A stretch of DNA of 64,000 nucleotides from Bhargavaea massiliensis (GTDB taxonomy: Bacteria > Bacillota > Bacilli > Bacillales_A > Planococcaceae): NCBI RefSeq assembly GCF_018390575.1, contig NZ_JAHBCJ010000008.1, positions 1-64,000 of the forward strand, in the 5' to 3' direction. Every line of letters starts with the position of its first letter. Positions within the stretch are counted from its first letter, which is position 1. Positions 1-11,713 of the stretch are shown here, one piece after another. A model generated the notes under the pieces. That model was not told where the DNA came from, made no database searches, and saw only the letters and a program-made list of their open reading frames with translations. The translations under genes and the position numbers were made by a program.

Positions 1-400
1 CGCCATGTGGCAAGTCCGTGCGCCATGTGGCAAGTCCGTGCGCCATGTGGCAAGTCCGTGCGCCATGTGGCAAGTCCGTGCGCCATGTGGCAAGTCCGTG
101 GGCCATGTGGCAAGTTCGTGGGCCATGTGGCAAGTCCGTGTGCCATGTGGCAAGTCCGTGTGCCATGTGGCAAGTCCGGGTGCCATGTGGCAAGTTCGTG
201 CGCCATGTGGCAAGTTCGTGCGCCATGTGGCAAGTTCGTGGGCCATGCGGCAAGTCCGTGCGCCATGTGGCAAGTTCGGGTGCCATGTGGCAAGTGGGCA
301 TGCCATATTGCAAGTCGTCAAGCCATGTAGCAACTCGTCAACCTTTGTTGCAAGCTGGAGCCCCTTATTGCAAGTCGGCACGCCTTATTGCACCCCGGAT
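1..400. repeat. 20-bp tandem repeat array (CATGTGGCAAGT family)
   Basis: Twenty consecutive 20-bp units in perfect register, with no indel. The core is GCCATGTGGCAAGT followed by about six variable bases. The first five units are identical. Units become progressively degenerate toward the eno end, and the last five (301-400) keep only the spaced core. The array runs off the left edge of the window. Because 20 is not a multiple of three it cannot be one conserved reading frame. No spacers are present, so it is not CRISPR. The same family recurs at 30680-30880. Function unknown. Confidence 0.95.
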
Positions 401-430
401 CCCCGGGTTCCCGTTTTTATCCCATCCATA

Positions 431-464
431 GAAAAAGGACCGGCATACAAGCCGGTCCTTTCGA
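431..464 (-). terminator. Terminator of the gap-eno operon
   Basis: Hairpin AAGGACCGGC / GCCGGTCCTT with a short loop at 436-460, followed on the minus strand by a T-rich tract. It lies directly after the eno stop codon and ends the glycolytic operon. Confidence 0.9.
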
Positions 465-3305
<2,841 letters not shown>

Positions 3306-3313
<8 letters not shown>

Positions 3314-4067
3314 GGCCCGCCGCCTCCGCCAGCGCGATGAACGACTCCGGCTCCAGGCTGGCGCCTCCGACCAAAGCGCCATCGATATCCGGTTGCGCAA
3401 GAAGTTCCGCAATATTATCCGGCTTCACACTGCCGCCATACTGGATCCGGATCTGCTCGGCTGTTTCTCGCCCGTACAGCTCCGCAAGCGTACTCCGGAT
3501 TTCGGCACATGCCTCATTCGCCATATCGGAAGTCGCGGTCTTCCCTGTCCCGATCGCCCAAATCGGTTCATAGGCGATCACTGCCCCAGCTGCCTCTTCC
3601 GCGCTGACACCTTCCAGCGCAGCGCGCACCTGTCCGGAAATTTTCTCGGCGGTCTTATTGCCTTCGCGCTCTTCCAGCGACTCGCCGACACAGACAATCG
3701 GAACGAGTCCGTGGACAAATGCGGACTTTACCTTCCGGTTGACCGACTCGTCGGTTTCGTTAAAGTATTCGCGGCGCTCTGAGTGTCCAATGATGACGTA
3801 CTTGACGCCCAGGTCTGCCAGCATCACCGGGCTGATCTCTCCGGTAAAGGCTCCTTTTTCTTCCTCGTGCATCGTTTGCGCACCCACTGCGGGCATCCCG
3901 TCACCGGCACGTTCCGCGAGATTAGCCAGGAAAAGCGCCGGTGCGCATACTACCGTATCCGCCCGGCCGGCATCCGGGAGCTTTCCTTTGACCGAGTCAA
4001 AGAACGATTCCGCTTCACCGAGGGTTTTGTGCATTTTCCAGTTGCCTGCAATGATCGGTTTTCGCAT
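3306..4067 (-). CDS. tpiA: Triosephosphate isomerase
   Basis: TIM-barrel enzyme, 253 aa, interconverting dihydroxyacetone phosphate and glyceraldehyde 3-phosphate. Substrate-binding Asn9 and Lys11 (GNWKMHK), catalytic His95 (IIGHSERR) and the [11 protein letters not shown] loop with the catalytic Glu are present. A second in-frame ATG five codons upstream sits inside the Shine-Dalgarno GGAGGG. The ATG at 4065-4067, 7 nt after that site, is therefore the start. The 3' end overlaps gpmI. Confidence 0.97.
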
Positions 4068-4093
4068 ATCCGTTCCCTCCAATTTTTAGCCGT

Positions 4094-5278
4094 TTACTTG
4101 TCGTCCAGGGCAGACACGCCCGGAAGCTCTTTTCCTTCCATGAACTCGAGGGAAGCTCCGCCGCCCGTGGACACATGGTCCATCCGGTCTGCCAAACCAA
4201 ACTTTTCGACTGCAGCCGCAGAGTCTCCGCCGCCGATGATGGTATAGCCTTCCGTTTCAGCAACCGCCTGTGCGACTGTCTTGGTGCCTTCCGCAAAAGC
4301 ATCCATTTCGAATACGCCCATCGGCCCGTTCCAAAGGATGGTTTTTGATTGGCGGATGACATCTGCATACTCGGCCGCTGTCTCAGGTCCGATATCCAGC
4401 CCCATCCAGCCTTCAGGAATCGAATCGGTTCGGACGATTTTGGTCTCCGCATCCGCCTTGAATTCGGAAGCCACCACCGCGTCAGTCGGAATATGCAGCT
4501 TCACGCCCTTTTCCTCGGCTTTATGGATAAACGACTTGGCCAGGTCGATTTTATCTTCCTCGACAAGCGAGTTTCCGACATCATGGCCCTGTGCCTTTGT
4601 AAAGGTGTAGGAAAGACCGCCGCCGAGAAGCAGATGATCGACCTTGTCCAGGAGGTGATCGATGACACCGATTTTATCCTTGACTTTGGCACCCCCGATG
4701 ATGGCGGTGAACGGACGCTCCGGTTCCGCCAGCGCCTTGCCTAGAACGTCCAGTTCCTTCTCCATCAGCAGGCCGGAAGCCGCAGGAAGATGTTCCGCGA
4801 TGCCCGCCGTCGACGCATGCGCACGGTGGGCGGCGCCGAACGCGTCATTCACATACACATCCGCAAGCTCGGCAAATTGCTTCGCCAGTTCCGGGTCGTT
4901 CTTTTCTTCCCCTTCATGGAATCGGACGTTCTCAAGCAGGACGACATCGCCGTCCTGCATGGATGCCACTGCTTCCTTCACAGTGTCACCCGTCGATTCC
5001 GGCAGGATCCGGACATCTTTACCGAGCAGCTCGGACAGGCGCTTGCCGGCAGGAGCAAGGCGCATGTCTTCGTTGACCTGGCCTTTCGGCCGTCCGAGGT
5101 GGCTGGCGAGAATAACTTTTGCACCCGAATCGGCCAACTTCTCAATTGTCGGCAACGCCGCGCGGATCCGGGTGTCGTCCGTGATATGGCCGCCGTCGAG
5201 CGGCACGTTGAAGTCGACACGGACAAACACACGCTTGCCGGCGACGTCGAGATCATTGATGGATTTTTTTCGGATCAT
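4094..5278 (-). CDS. pgk: Phosphoglycerate kinase
   Basis: Two-domain glycolytic kinase, 394 aa, producing ATP from 1,3-bisphosphoglycerate. The N-terminal VDFNVPL substrate site and the GGGDSAAAV nucleotide-binding loop are present, along with the C-terminal [13 protein letters not shown] motif. The start is the ATG at 5276-5278, spaced correctly from GGAGGGG. An upstream in-frame ATG lacks family similarity. It sits about 90 bp after gapA and 26 bp before tpiA, in the usual Firmicute order. Confidence 0.97.
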   Translation of the reverse strand: MIRKKSINDLDVAGKRVFVRVDFNVPLDGGHITDDTRIRAALPTIEKLADSGAKVILASHLGRPKGQVNEDMRLAPAGKRLSELLGKDVRILPESTGDTVKEAVASMQDGDVVLLENVRFHEGEEKNDPELAKQFAELADVYVNDAFGAAHRAHASTAGIAEHLPAASGLLMEKELDVLGKALAEPERPFTAIIGGAKVKDKIGVIDHLLDKVDHLLLGGGLSYTFTKAQGHDVGNSLVEEDKIDLAKSFIHKAEEKGVKLHIPTDAVVASEFKADAETKIVRTDSIPEGWMGLDIGPETAAEYADVIRQSKTILWNGPMGVFEMDAFAEGTKTVAQAVAETEGYTIIGGGDSAAAVEKFGLADRMDHVSTGGGASLEFMEGKELPGVSALDDK

Positions 5279-5370
5279 GAAAACCCCTCCATTTTTTCCG
5301 TATGTAAAAAGGAACGGGGCGTCCGTTCCAGGCCCCATTCCATTATAGTGGTTTCTTTATGGGAAGGCTA

Positions 5371-6378
5371 TCAGATTCCTGCCTTCGACATGTGGATCAT
5401 CAGATCGATACAGCGGGCGGAATAGCCGCTCTCATTGTCATACCAGCTAATGACTTTGACCATATCGTCGCCGATCGCCATCGTCGACAGCGCATCAACA
5501 GTGGACGATGCCGGCACGCCGTTGTAGTCCTTGGAGACGAGCGGCAGATCGGATACAAACAGGAGGCCCTTGAGGTCGCCCTCCGCCGCTTCCTTCATCG
5601 CCGCGTTGACATCTTCCGGAGTCGCCGTCTTTTCAAGTTGCGCTGTGAAGTCGACGAGGGAGACGTTCGGTGTCGGTACCCGGACCGCCATGCCGTCCAG
5701 CTTGCCCTTCAGTTCCGGAAGCACTTTGGTGACGGCGGTCGCGGCGCCTGTTGTTGTCGGAATCATCGATTCCGCTGCGGCACGCGCCCGGCGGTAGTCG
5801 CTGTGCGGAAGGTCGAGGATCCGTTGGTCGTTTGTGTACGAATGGACGGTTGTCATCAGGCCCTTTTTCACGCCGAACGTATCATTGAGCACTTTAACGA
5901 CCGGTGCCAGGCAGTTCGTCGTGCAGGATGCATTCGAGACGATCTGGTCCGTTTCCGGATTGTAGTCATTTTCGTTGATGCCCATGACGAGGGTCTTGAT
6001 GTCACCCTTGCCCGGTGCGGAAAGGAGCACGCGCTTCGCGCCCGCCTCCAGGTGCTTGCCGGCCGATTCGCGGTCGCGGAAAACGCCCGTCGATTCAAGG
6101 ACGACGTCGACTCCCAGGTCACCCCACGGAAGAGCCGCAGGATCCTTTTCAGCAAATACGCGGATTTTCTTGCCCGCCACGATCAGGTGCTGCTCGTCAC
6201 TGTCCACTTCCGCGTCGAAGATACCGTGCACGGAATCATATTTCAGAAGGTGGGCGAGCATCGCCGCATCGGTCAGATCGTTGACCGCCACAATTTCAAG
6301 TTCCGGGTTGTCCCAAGCCTGACGGAAGACAACGCGTCCAATCCGACCAAATCCGTTGATTGCCACTTTCAATGCCAT
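5371..6378 (-). CDS. gapA: Glyceraldehyde-3-phosphate dehydrogenase, glycolytic
   Basis: NAD-dependent GAPDH, 335 aa. It has the Rossmann motif GFGRIGR at 9-15 and the catalytic Cys152 in SNASCTTNC. The residues AVNDL near position 33 fit an NAD-preferring GapA rather than a gluconeogenic GapB. The start ATG at 6376-6378 follows GGAGGG. It is the first structural gene after the repressor cggR (gap of 34 bp), as in Bacillus. Confidence 0.97.
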   Translation of the reverse strand: MALKVAINGFGRIGRVVFRQAWDNPELEIVAVNDLTDAAMLAHLLKYDSVHGIFDAEVDSDEQHLIVAGKKIRVFAEKDPAALPWGDLGVDVVLESTGVFRDRESAGKHLEAGAKRVLLSAPGKGDIKTLVMGINENDYNPETDQIVSNASCTTNCLAPVVKVLNDTFGVKKGLMTTVHSYTNDQRILDLPHSDYRRARAAAESMIPTTTGAATAVTKVLPELKGKLDGMAVRVPTPNVSLVDFTAQLEKTATPEDVNAAMKEAAEGDLKGLLFVSDLPLVSKDYNGVPASSTVDALSTMAIGDDMVKVISWYDNESGYSARCIDLMIHMSKAGI

Positions 6379-6412
6379 ATCTGAATCCCTCCGGTTTTTT
6401 ATCATTCATTCG

Positions 6413-7459
6413 TCAGTTTCTTTCCTCAGCCTCCCCGCCGGACAGGCGGAGAATTTCTCTTGCGGCCCCTTCATCGGTCACAAGGACCGTCTGTGCCGGG
6501 GCCTGCTTCATATAAGCGAGTATCGGTCCCGCTTTTTCCTGCCCGCCTGCCACTGCAAGCGGATGAGGGATGCGGTCAATCTGGCTCCTGCTGAGCCCGA
6601 TCGTGCAGAGGCGGTCAATCACCGAACCGTCCCGGCCAAGATAATATCCGAACGCTTCTGCTGCCGCGCCTTCAGCAGCCAGTTTCCCCATGGTCCCATC
6701 ATCGGCACCTCGGCGCCGTGCCAGTTCGAGCGCATCCCCGATGCCATGGACGATACAGTCCGTCCGGTCATACAGGTCCAGCGCTTCCTTCACCGACGGC
6801 TCTTCCAGAAGCGGTCCGACCGATGTTTCTGCAAGCGCTTCGGGCAGATGGAGCGGCGTCCACCCGCCTCCTGTTGCAGCTGCAAGCATGGCCGCAATCA
6901 TATTGGCCTGTGACTTCACATCACCGCTTGTGCCGCCGCGGGCCGCGATAAAGCGCATTCCTGCGGGCAGTCCGGCAGTCGCTGCCTCGTCGGCAACCGC
7001 CGCGACAGTGCTTCCGCCGGTGACGGCCACCACAGACCCTTCTTTGAGGACGCCGGCCATATGGCCGCATGCGGCCCTCGCCATCCTGCGTTTTGTAAGG
7101 TCATGGTCATTCCCGCCGGGAACGACCATCACTTTCTGTATACCCAATTTCAGGCATAGTTCAGTCCCCATTTCTTCAAGTCCTGTCCATTGCCAAATCA
7201 CCGGTTGCAGCGCATCCAGCACAGCTTTTCCTTCGGGCGTCAGTTTCATGCCCGAAGTCTCCGCTGTAATCAGCCCCTGTTTCCGAAAAAGATCGCATAC
7301 CGCGCGGACTTCCCGTTCACTGAGACCTTCCCGGCCGACCAGCGAACGCCTGCCGACGGGTCCTTCCTGCCGGATGGCATTCAGGATACCGCAGCGCACG
7401 GATAGCATCTCCGGCATTTCGGGGAGAACACTGAGCAATGACTGCGTCACTGCATCCAT
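6413..7459 (-). CDS. cggR: Central glycolytic genes regulator CggR
   Basis: SorC-family repressor, 348 aa. It has an N-terminal winged helix (about residues 20-75) and a C-terminal sugar-phosphate-binding domain (TGGSTVAAV, GISRS-like segments). In this family fructose-1,6-bisphosphate relieves repression of the gap operon. Two in-frame ATGs lie close together. The one at 7457-7459 has GGAGG at a 6-nt spacing, whereas the other overlaps that site, so the shorter start was chosen. The operator and promoter sit immediately upstream (7478-7554), so the gene is autoregulated. Confidence 0.95.
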   Translation of the reverse strand: MDAVTQSLLSVLPEMPEMLSVRCGILNAIRQEGPVGRRSLVGREGLSEREVRAVCDLFRKQGLITAETSGMKLTPEGKAVLDALQPVIWQWTGLEEMGTELCLKLGIQKVMVVPGGNDHDLTKRRMARAACGHMAGVLKEGSVVAVTGGSTVAAVADEAATAGLPAGMRFIAARGGTSGDVKSQANMIAAMLAAATGGGWTPLHLPEALAETSVGPLLEEPSVKEALDLYDRTDCIVHGIGDALELARRRGADDGTMGKLAAEGAAAEAFGYYLGRDGSVIDRLCTIGLSRSQIDRIPHPLAVAGGQEKAGPILAYMKQAPAQTVLVTDEGAAREILRLSGGEAEERN

Positions 7460-7477
7460 GGACATCCTCCTCACTTC

Positions 7478-7554
7478 GGGACACTTTACGTCCCAGTGAT
7501 ATAAATTATGTCCCACTTCGTATTTATTGTATTCCACGGATCGGCCAGTTGCAA
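7478..7554 (-). promoter_or_regulatory. CggR operator and gap-operon promoter
   Basis: On the minus strand, TTGCAA (7549-7554), a 17-bp spacer and TACAAT (7526-7531) form a sigma-A promoter. Downstream lies the CggR operator layout GGGAC-N6-TGTC-N5-GGGAC-N6-TGTC known from B. subtilis. The gene-proximal half is perfect (GGGACGTAAAGTGTC) and the promoter-proximal half keeps GGGAC but has TATA for TGTC. Spacing matches exactly. Confidence 0.88.
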
Positions 7555-7566
7555 ACTTTTTACCCA

Positions 7567-7598
7567 AAATAAAAAGGAAGCGCTACAGGAGCGCTTCC
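7567..7598 (-). terminator. Terminator overlapping the end of the glutaredoxin-like gene
   Basis: Hairpin GGAAGCGC / GCGCTTCC at about 7575-7598, followed by TTTTTATTTT on the minus strand. The 5' arm is encoded in the last codons and stop of the upstream gene. It separates that gene from the gap promoter. Confidence 0.85.
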
Positions 7599-7813
7599 AT
7601 CACATCACCATAGCCGATGTTCCCATAGAGCAGGATTTCGCCGTCCTTCTCCAAGACGGGGATCATCAGCATATATTTCTCATGCAGCCGGTCATCCTGC
7701 CCGATGTCGATCACTTCGATATCGAGCGGGATGTCTTCCGCTGCCAGTCTCAGATTCAGCAACGCCTCTTCACAGAGCGGGCAGTCGTTGCCGACAAACA
7801 GTGTGATATTCAT
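7583..7813 (-). CDS. Glutaredoxin/thioredoxin-like protein
   Basis: Protein of 76 aa with the thioredoxin-fold start MNITLFVG and a CPLC redox pair (Cys11/Cys14). It also has the cis-Pro element MIPVLEKDG around residues 50-57. These fit the small glutaredoxin-like family often found beside cggR in Bacillales. It is likely a cytoplasmic thiol-disulfide protein, and its partner is unknown. The frame is open far upstream into the TPM gene, but the ATG at 7811-7813 begins the recognisable fold. The gene ends inside a terminator hairpin. Confidence 0.85.
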   Translation of the reverse strand: MNITLFVGNDCPLCEEALLNLRLAAEDIPLDIEVIDIGQDDRLHEKYMLMIPVLEKDGEILLYGNIGYGDVMEALL

Positions 7814-7838
7814 GAGGTCATCCTTCTTTCCTGTCAGG

Positions 7839-8651
7839 TTACCAGCCTCGGCCTGCTCCGCCTCCGCCGCCGGAGCCGCCACCGCCGCCGCCGAACCCGC
7901 CACCTCCGAATCCACCTCCGAATCCGCCTCCGCCGCCGAAGGAGCCCGGGATGAAGATGACCGGTCCGCCCCTGCGGCGTCTGCCGCCGGGACCGCCGCC
8001 ACCTCCCCGTCCTCCGCCGCCAAAGAACATGTTGATGAGGACGTAGATGATGATGATGGCGACGATCGGGTTGATACCGCCACCGCCGCCGCTCCCGGAA
8101 TCGGAATTAGGCGCCGGCTGCTCGACGGTGCCGTCCCAGTTGTACTCTTTGGCCACTTCGTTGTGGAGAACGCGGTACACGTTCATGATGGCGGTTGCCG
8201 GCTGCTCGTTGGCGAGGTAAGGGACTCCATACTCGTCGAGGATCCTTCCCACCTTCCCGTCCGGAAGGGCACCCTCAAGGCCATACCCGACTGACACTTC
8301 GAAAGCACGTTTGCCTGAGGAGTCAGGGACAGTCGAGACAAGCAGCAAAACGCCGTTGTCCTCTTCTGCCGCACCGAGCCCGTACTCTCGCAGCGCTTCG
8401 AGAGCGTACATCTCGGGTATTTCCACCGCGAACGGGACGGTCAGTACGGCAATTTGCGCGCCTGTTCCCCGGTCAAGCGCCGAGGCCATAGAGACAATCT
8501 GTGATCGCTGATCAGCTGTCAGGATGCCGGCGTGGTCCTGCACATAGATATTGTCGCCGATCGGTTCCGGTACGTCCGGCTCCGCCGCCAGAGCAGGCGC
8601 TCCGGTAAACAGAAGCAGGACGAACAAAAGGGTCCTGCCGAGCTGCTTCAT
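7839..8651 (-). CDS. TPM-domain protein (YgcG-like), secreted and membrane-anchored
   Basis: 270 aa with a signal peptide (residues 1-22, ending ALAAEP). A TPM domain follows (about 35-165, containing VQDHAGIL and YGLEGALPDG). Next comes one membrane segment (INPIVAIIIIYVLINMFF, about 195-212) and a tail almost wholly of Gly with Ser, Arg and Phe. This architecture matches YgcG-type proteins that accompany LemA. Its ATG overlaps the lemA stop in an ATGA, so translation is probably coupled. The biochemical role of this family in Firmicutes is unclear. Roles in envelope homeostasis have been proposed for relatives. Confidence 0.9.
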   Translation of the reverse strand: MKQLGRTLLFVLLLFTGAPALAAEPDVPEPIGDNIYVQDHAGILTADQRSQIVSMASALDRGTGAQIAVLTVPFAVEIPEMYALEALREYGLGAAEEDNGVLLLVSTVPDSSGKRAFEVSVGYGLEGALPDGKVGRILDEYGVPYLANEQPATAIMNVYRVLHNEVAKEYNWDGTVEQPAPNSDSGSGGGGGINPIVAIIIIYVLINMFFGGGGRGGGGGPGGRRRRGGPVIFIPGSFGGGGGFGGGFGGGGFGGGGGGSGGGGGAGRGW

Positions 8652-9229
8652 CAGTTACCGTACTCCCCGAAATCGACTTTCGGCACTTCACGGGCGGCCT
8701 CCGACGCTTCGAAATACTCTTTTTGGTCGAATCCGAAAATGCCGGCGACGAGATTGCCCGGGAAGCTCCGGACATTCCTGTTAAACTGGGTGGCCGCCTC
8801 ATTATAGTCCATCCTTGCGACAGCAAGACGGTTTTCCGTACCGGCCAGTTCGTCCATGAGCTGGCGGAAGTTTTCGTTCGCCTTAAGGTCCGGATAATTT
8901 TCTGCGATGACGAGAAGCCGGCTGAGCGCACCGGTCAGTTCTTCGTTGGCATTGGCTTGTTCTTCGGGCGAACCTGCCCCTGCCAGACGCGAGCGTGCGT
9001 CCGCGATGTCCGTAAACACTTCTTCTTCATGCTTGGCATAGCCTTTCGCTGTCTCCACGAGGTTCGGAATCAGATCCATCCGACGCTGCAGCTGGTTTTC
9101 GATCTGGCTGTACGCCTGGTTCACATCTTCCTCCAGATTCACGAAAGAATTGTACTTCGGCACCAGCATGATGGCCAGTACGACCAAGATTCCCACTATA
9201 ATCAACAGTGGGCCCATCATTTTTCTCAT
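8651..9229 (-). CDS. lemA: LemA family protein
   Basis: 192 aa with one N-terminal membrane helix (residues 5-24). A helical LemA domain follows, with the characteristic NQAYSQIENQLQRRMDLIPNLVET stretch (shown here only by its key residues NQAY, QRR, DLIPNLV). The C-terminus ends in the conserved FGxxxxEYFEA region. It forms an operon with the downstream TPM protein. Function in Firmicutes is not established and the family name comes from a Listeria antigen. Confidence 0.93.
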   Translation of the reverse strand: MRKMMGPLLIIVGILVVLAIMLVPKYNSFVNLEEDVNQAYSQIENQLQRRMDLIPNLVETAKGYAKHEEEVFTDIADARSRLAGAGSPEEQANANEELTGALSRLLVIAENYPDLKANENFRQLMDELAGTENRLAVARMDYNEAATQFNRNVRSFPGNLVAGIFGFDQKEYFEASEAAREVPKVDFGEYGN

Positions 9230-9400
9230 TCGCTTCAGTCCCCTCTCTTACCTGCATATCTAACCCTACCTTACCCTAACCCGTTTCCCCTTGAAACAAC
9301 GGCCGGTTCGTTATTCTCTACGGACAAAAGAAGGAAAAGATTCAGGAGATGTGGAATCAAGCTTAGGGAACAACAGGCAGACACAGATTTCCGGTACAAC

Positions 9401-9432
9401 GAAAAAACGCACCACCTATTAAGGTGATGCGT
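9401..9432 (-). terminator. Terminator of tRNA-Arg
   Basis: On the minus strand, ACGCATCACCT / AGGTGGTGCGT forms an 11-bp stem with a TAAT loop, followed by TTTTTT. It lies eight bases downstream of the tRNA 3' end. Confidence 0.9.
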
Positions 9433-9439
9433 CTGTCAG

Positions 9440-9511
9440 CGCCCTCGGCAGGAATCGAACCCACATCTTAAGAACCGGAATCTTACGTGCTATCCGTTGC
9501 ACCACGAGGGC
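9440..9511 (-). tRNA. tRNA-Arg (anticodon CCG)
   Basis: The cloverleaf folds well. The acceptor stem is GCCCTCG/CGAGGGC and the D-arm contains GTGC..GCAC. The anticodon stem TAAGA/TCTTA carries the loop TTCCGGT (anticodon CCG, reading CGG). The T-arm is GTGGG TTCGATT CCTGC. CCA is not encoded. The gene is solitary, with its own promoter and terminator. Confidence 0.96.
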
Positions 9512-9548
9512 AGAACATTCATAGTCTCCTTACCGGACGACATTTTTT

Positions 9549-9577
9549 ATTATACAAGTATGTTATCCGGGATGCAA
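9549..9577 (-). promoter_or_regulatory. Promoter of tRNA-Arg
   Basis: On the minus strand, TTGCAT (9572-9577), a 17-bp spacer and a perfect TATAAT (9549-9554) lie about 38 bp upstream of the tRNA 5' end. Confidence 0.8.
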
Positions 9578-9608
9578 GCCCCTTTTTCATTTTTGGTTAA
9601 GCGTCCCA

Positions 9609-9639
9609 TTTGACCTTCATTGACCAAATAGCTTATGAT
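9609..9639 (+). promoter_or_regulatory. clpP promoter with CtsR operator
   Basis: The sequence TTTGACC-TTC-ATTGACC (9609-9625) is the reverse of the CtsR direct repeat RGTCAAA-NAN-RGTCAAA, matching 13 of 14 fixed positions. It overlaps the -35 element TTGACC (9610-9615), which pairs with TATGAT (9634-9639) at 18 bp. CtsR binding would block the promoter, as known for Bacillus clp genes. Confidence 0.88.
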
Positions 9640-9710
9640 AATTTCAAGGGCTGGAGGGTATAGTGTTCCAGTGCAGGTATTTACTCATCCACTAAAAGGA
9701 GGACGAACAG

Positions 9711-10322
9711 ATGAATCTCATCCCTACAGTAATCGAACAGACGAACCGCGGTGAGCGGGCATACGACATTTACTCGCGGCTCCTGAAAGACCGCATCATC
9801 ATGCTCGGCTCGGGCATTGACGATAACGTGGCAAACTCAATTGTCGCGCAGCTTCTCTTCCTTGAAGCTGAAGATCCGGACAAGGACATCTCAATCTACA
9901 TCAACAGCCCGGGAGGCAGCATCACGGCCGGAATGGCGATCTTCGATACGATGCAGTTCATCAAGCCGGACGTGCAGACAATCTGCATCGGCATGGCTGC
10001 ATCGATGGGCGCCTTCCTTCTTGCGGCAGGCACGAAGGGCAAGCGCTATGCTCTCCCGAACGCGGAAGTGATGATCCACCAGCCGCTCGGCGGCGCACAG
10101 GGCCAGGCGACGGAAATCGAGATTGCGGCAAAACGCATTCTCTTCCTCCGCGAGAAGCTTAACACGATTCTCGCAGAGCGCACCGGCCAGCCGCTTGAAG
10201 TGCTTGAGCGCGACACAGAGCGCGACAACTTCATGACAGCCGAGCGCGCGAAGGAATATGGCCTCATCGACCACATCATCGAACGGAACGAACTTCCGGA
10301 CAAGAAAAAAGAAGACAAGTAA
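9711..10322 (+). CDS. clpP: ATP-dependent Clp protease proteolytic subunit
   Basis: 203-aa serine protease that assembles as a tetradecamer and degrades substrates delivered by ClpC, ClpX or ClpE. The triad is Ser98 (GMAASMG), His123 (VMIHQPLGG) and Asp172 (ERDTERD). The N-terminal segment [22 protein letters not shown] is typical (key residues [15 protein letters not shown]). AGGAGG precedes the ATG. It is monocistronic between a CtsR-controlled promoter and a bidirectional terminator, which points to induction by heat and protein-damage stress. Confidence 0.98.
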   Translation: MNLIPTVIEQTNRGERAYDIYSRLLKDRIIMLGSGIDDNVANSIVAQLLFLEAEDPDKDISIYINSPGGSITAGMAIFDTMQFIKPDVQTICIGMAASMGAFLLAAGTKGKRYALPNAEVMIHQPLGGAQGQATEIEIAAKRILFLREKLNTILAERTGQPLEVLERDTERDNFMTAERAKEYGLIDHIIERNELPDKKKEDK

Positions 10323-10326
10323 AAAA

Positions 10327-10360
10327 TTAAAAGACCCGGCATCCCGCCGGGTCTTTTGAT
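10327..10360. terminator. Bidirectional terminator between clpP and crh
   Basis: Stem AAAAGACCCGGC / GCCGGGTCTTTT with loop ATCCC at 10329-10357. It has A/T-rich arms on both sides, so it can serve both convergent genes. Confidence 0.9.
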
Positions 10361-10387
10361 TTTGCCGATTTTAAAAACGGCCGCTGC

Positions 10388-10651
10388 CTACTTGGCCGCT
10401 TCATCTTCAATGATCGCAGCAAGAGCTGTTACGGCGTCTTCCTCATCGTGGCCGTCCGCGCTCAGCGTCACTTCGACCCCTCTTGCGATCGCCAGGCTCA
10501 TGATGCCCATGATGCTCTTGGCATTCACCTTGCGCGCACCCTTTTCAAGGTAGATGTCCGAGGAGAAACGGTTCGCTTCCTGGACGAACAGCGCCGCCTG
10601 CCTGGCCTGCAGGCCGGATTTCAGTTTCACCTCTAGTGTCCGTTCGGTCAT
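10388..10651 (-). CDS. crh: HPr-like catabolite-repression protein Crh
   Basis: 87-aa HPr paralogue. The position that is the phosphorylatable His15 in HPr is Gln15 here (KSGLQARQA), so it cannot carry PTS phosphate. Ser46, the HprK target, is kept (AKSIMGI). In Bacillus, Crh-Ser46-P is a CcpA co-regulator. The start ATG at 10649-10651 is preceded by GGAGG, and upstream in-frame codons lack family similarity. It ends the nudix-rapZ-yvcK-whiA-crh cluster. The cognate kinase gene hprK lies at 20045-20980. Confidence 0.95.
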   Translation of the reverse strand: MTERTLEVKLKSGLQARQAALFVQEANRFSSDIYLEKGARKVNAKSIMGIMSLAIARGVEVTLSADGHDEEDAVTALAAIIEDEAAK

Positions 10652-10666
10652 GGCCGACTTCCTCCT

Positions 10667-10681
10667 TTGCAACCGGTTGCT
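10667..10681 (-). promoter_or_regulatory. Candidate cre (CcpA) site before crh
   Basis: TTGCAACCGGTTGCT fits the cre consensus WTGNAANCGNWNNCW at every fixed position and contains a perfect 12-bp palindrome. It is 16 bp upstream of the crh start codon, in the whiA-crh gap. Binding is inferred only. Confidence 0.5.
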
Positions 10682-10731
10682 TGTCTATTCCTTTATCGTA
10701 TCGGAGAAGCCCGAAAAGGACAAGGACAAAC

Positions 10732-11679
10732 TTACTTCAGCGAGACTCCGCCTTTGCGCAGCTTTTCCGCGATCTCGTCAATCTTGCGCAGGCGATGGTT
10801 GACGCCCGACTTGCTGATCGGCGCGCCCGATACCATCTCTCCGAGTTCTTTCAGCGTGATATCCTGGTACTCGACACGGAGCCGGGCAATTTCCTGCAGA
10901 CGGTCCGGCAGTCCTTCGATGCCGATCATCCGGTCGATGTACTGGATATTTTCCACCTGGCGCATGGCGGCGCCGATCGTCTTGTTCAGGTTTGCCGTCT
11001 CGCAGTTGACGAGCCGGTTGACGCTATTGCGCATGTCCCTCACGATGCGGACGTCCTCGAACTTGAACAGCGCCGAGTGGGCGCCGATCAGGCTGAGGAA
11101 GTCGGAAATTTTCTCTGCTTCCTTCAGGTACGCGATAAAGCCTTTTTTGCGCTCGATTGATTTTGCATTGAGGCCGTAGGCATTCATCAGCTCGACCAGT
11201 GCCTCGCTGTGCTCCTGGTAGAGAGAGAAAATCTCCAGGTGGTAGGATGAAGTTTCCGGGTTATTGACCGAACCGCCCGCGAGGAAAGCGCCGCGCAGGT
11301 AGGAACGCCTGCAGCAGTCGTCCTTGACGATATCCTCCGAAACGCCTTCGTCAAAACCGATCCCTTCTCCTGTAATCTTCAGATCTTCAAGCATCGTCTT
11401 CGCGCCTTCACGGATCCTGCATATATAGACATTGTTTTTCTTTAGGCGCATTTTCTTCCGGACGAGCAGCTCCACTTTGTACGGGTAGAGTTTCCGCATG
11501 TTCGAGTACATTCTGCGGGCGATCGCCGCGTTCTCCGTCTGCACATCGAGGCTCATCTGACGGTTGGAAAACGACAGCACACCGTTCATCTTGATGAATG
11601 CGGACAGTTCGGCACGTGTGCAGCACTCGTCCATCTCCACCTGAGTCAGTTCTTTTTTCGTTTCCGATGCGAATGACAC
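10732..11679 (-). CDS. whiA: DNA-binding protein WhiA
   Basis: 315 aa. It has an N-terminal LAGLIDADG-like fold (motifs [16 protein letters not shown] at about 127-142) and a C-terminal helix-turn-helix ([23 protein letters not shown]). Bacillus WhiA binds the nucleoid and affects cell division and chromosome segregation. It sits between yvcK and crh, in conserved order. Confidence 0.96.
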   Translation of the reverse strand: MSFASETKKELTQVEMDECCTRAELSAFIKMNGVLSFSNRQMSLDVQTENAAIARRMYSNMRKLYPYKVELLVRKKMRLKKNNVYICRIREGAKTMLEDLKITGEGIGFDEGVSEDIVKDDCCRRSYLRGAFLAGGSVNNPETSSYHLEIFSLYQEHSEALVELMNAYGLNAKSIERKKGFIAYLKEAEKISDFLSLIGAHSALFKFEDVRIVRDMRNSVNRLVNCETANLNKTIGAAMRQVENIQYIDRMIGIEGLPDRLQEIARLRVEYQDITLKELGEMVSGAPISKSGVNHRLRKIDEIAEKLRKGGVSLK

Positions 11680-11713
11680 CGGCTTCCTCTCCTTTCACGA
11701 ACGGCCATCCTGT

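Noticed and set aside
1-400. CRISPR array
   Set aside because: Units are contiguous with no unique spacers of constant length, and no cas genes are in the window.
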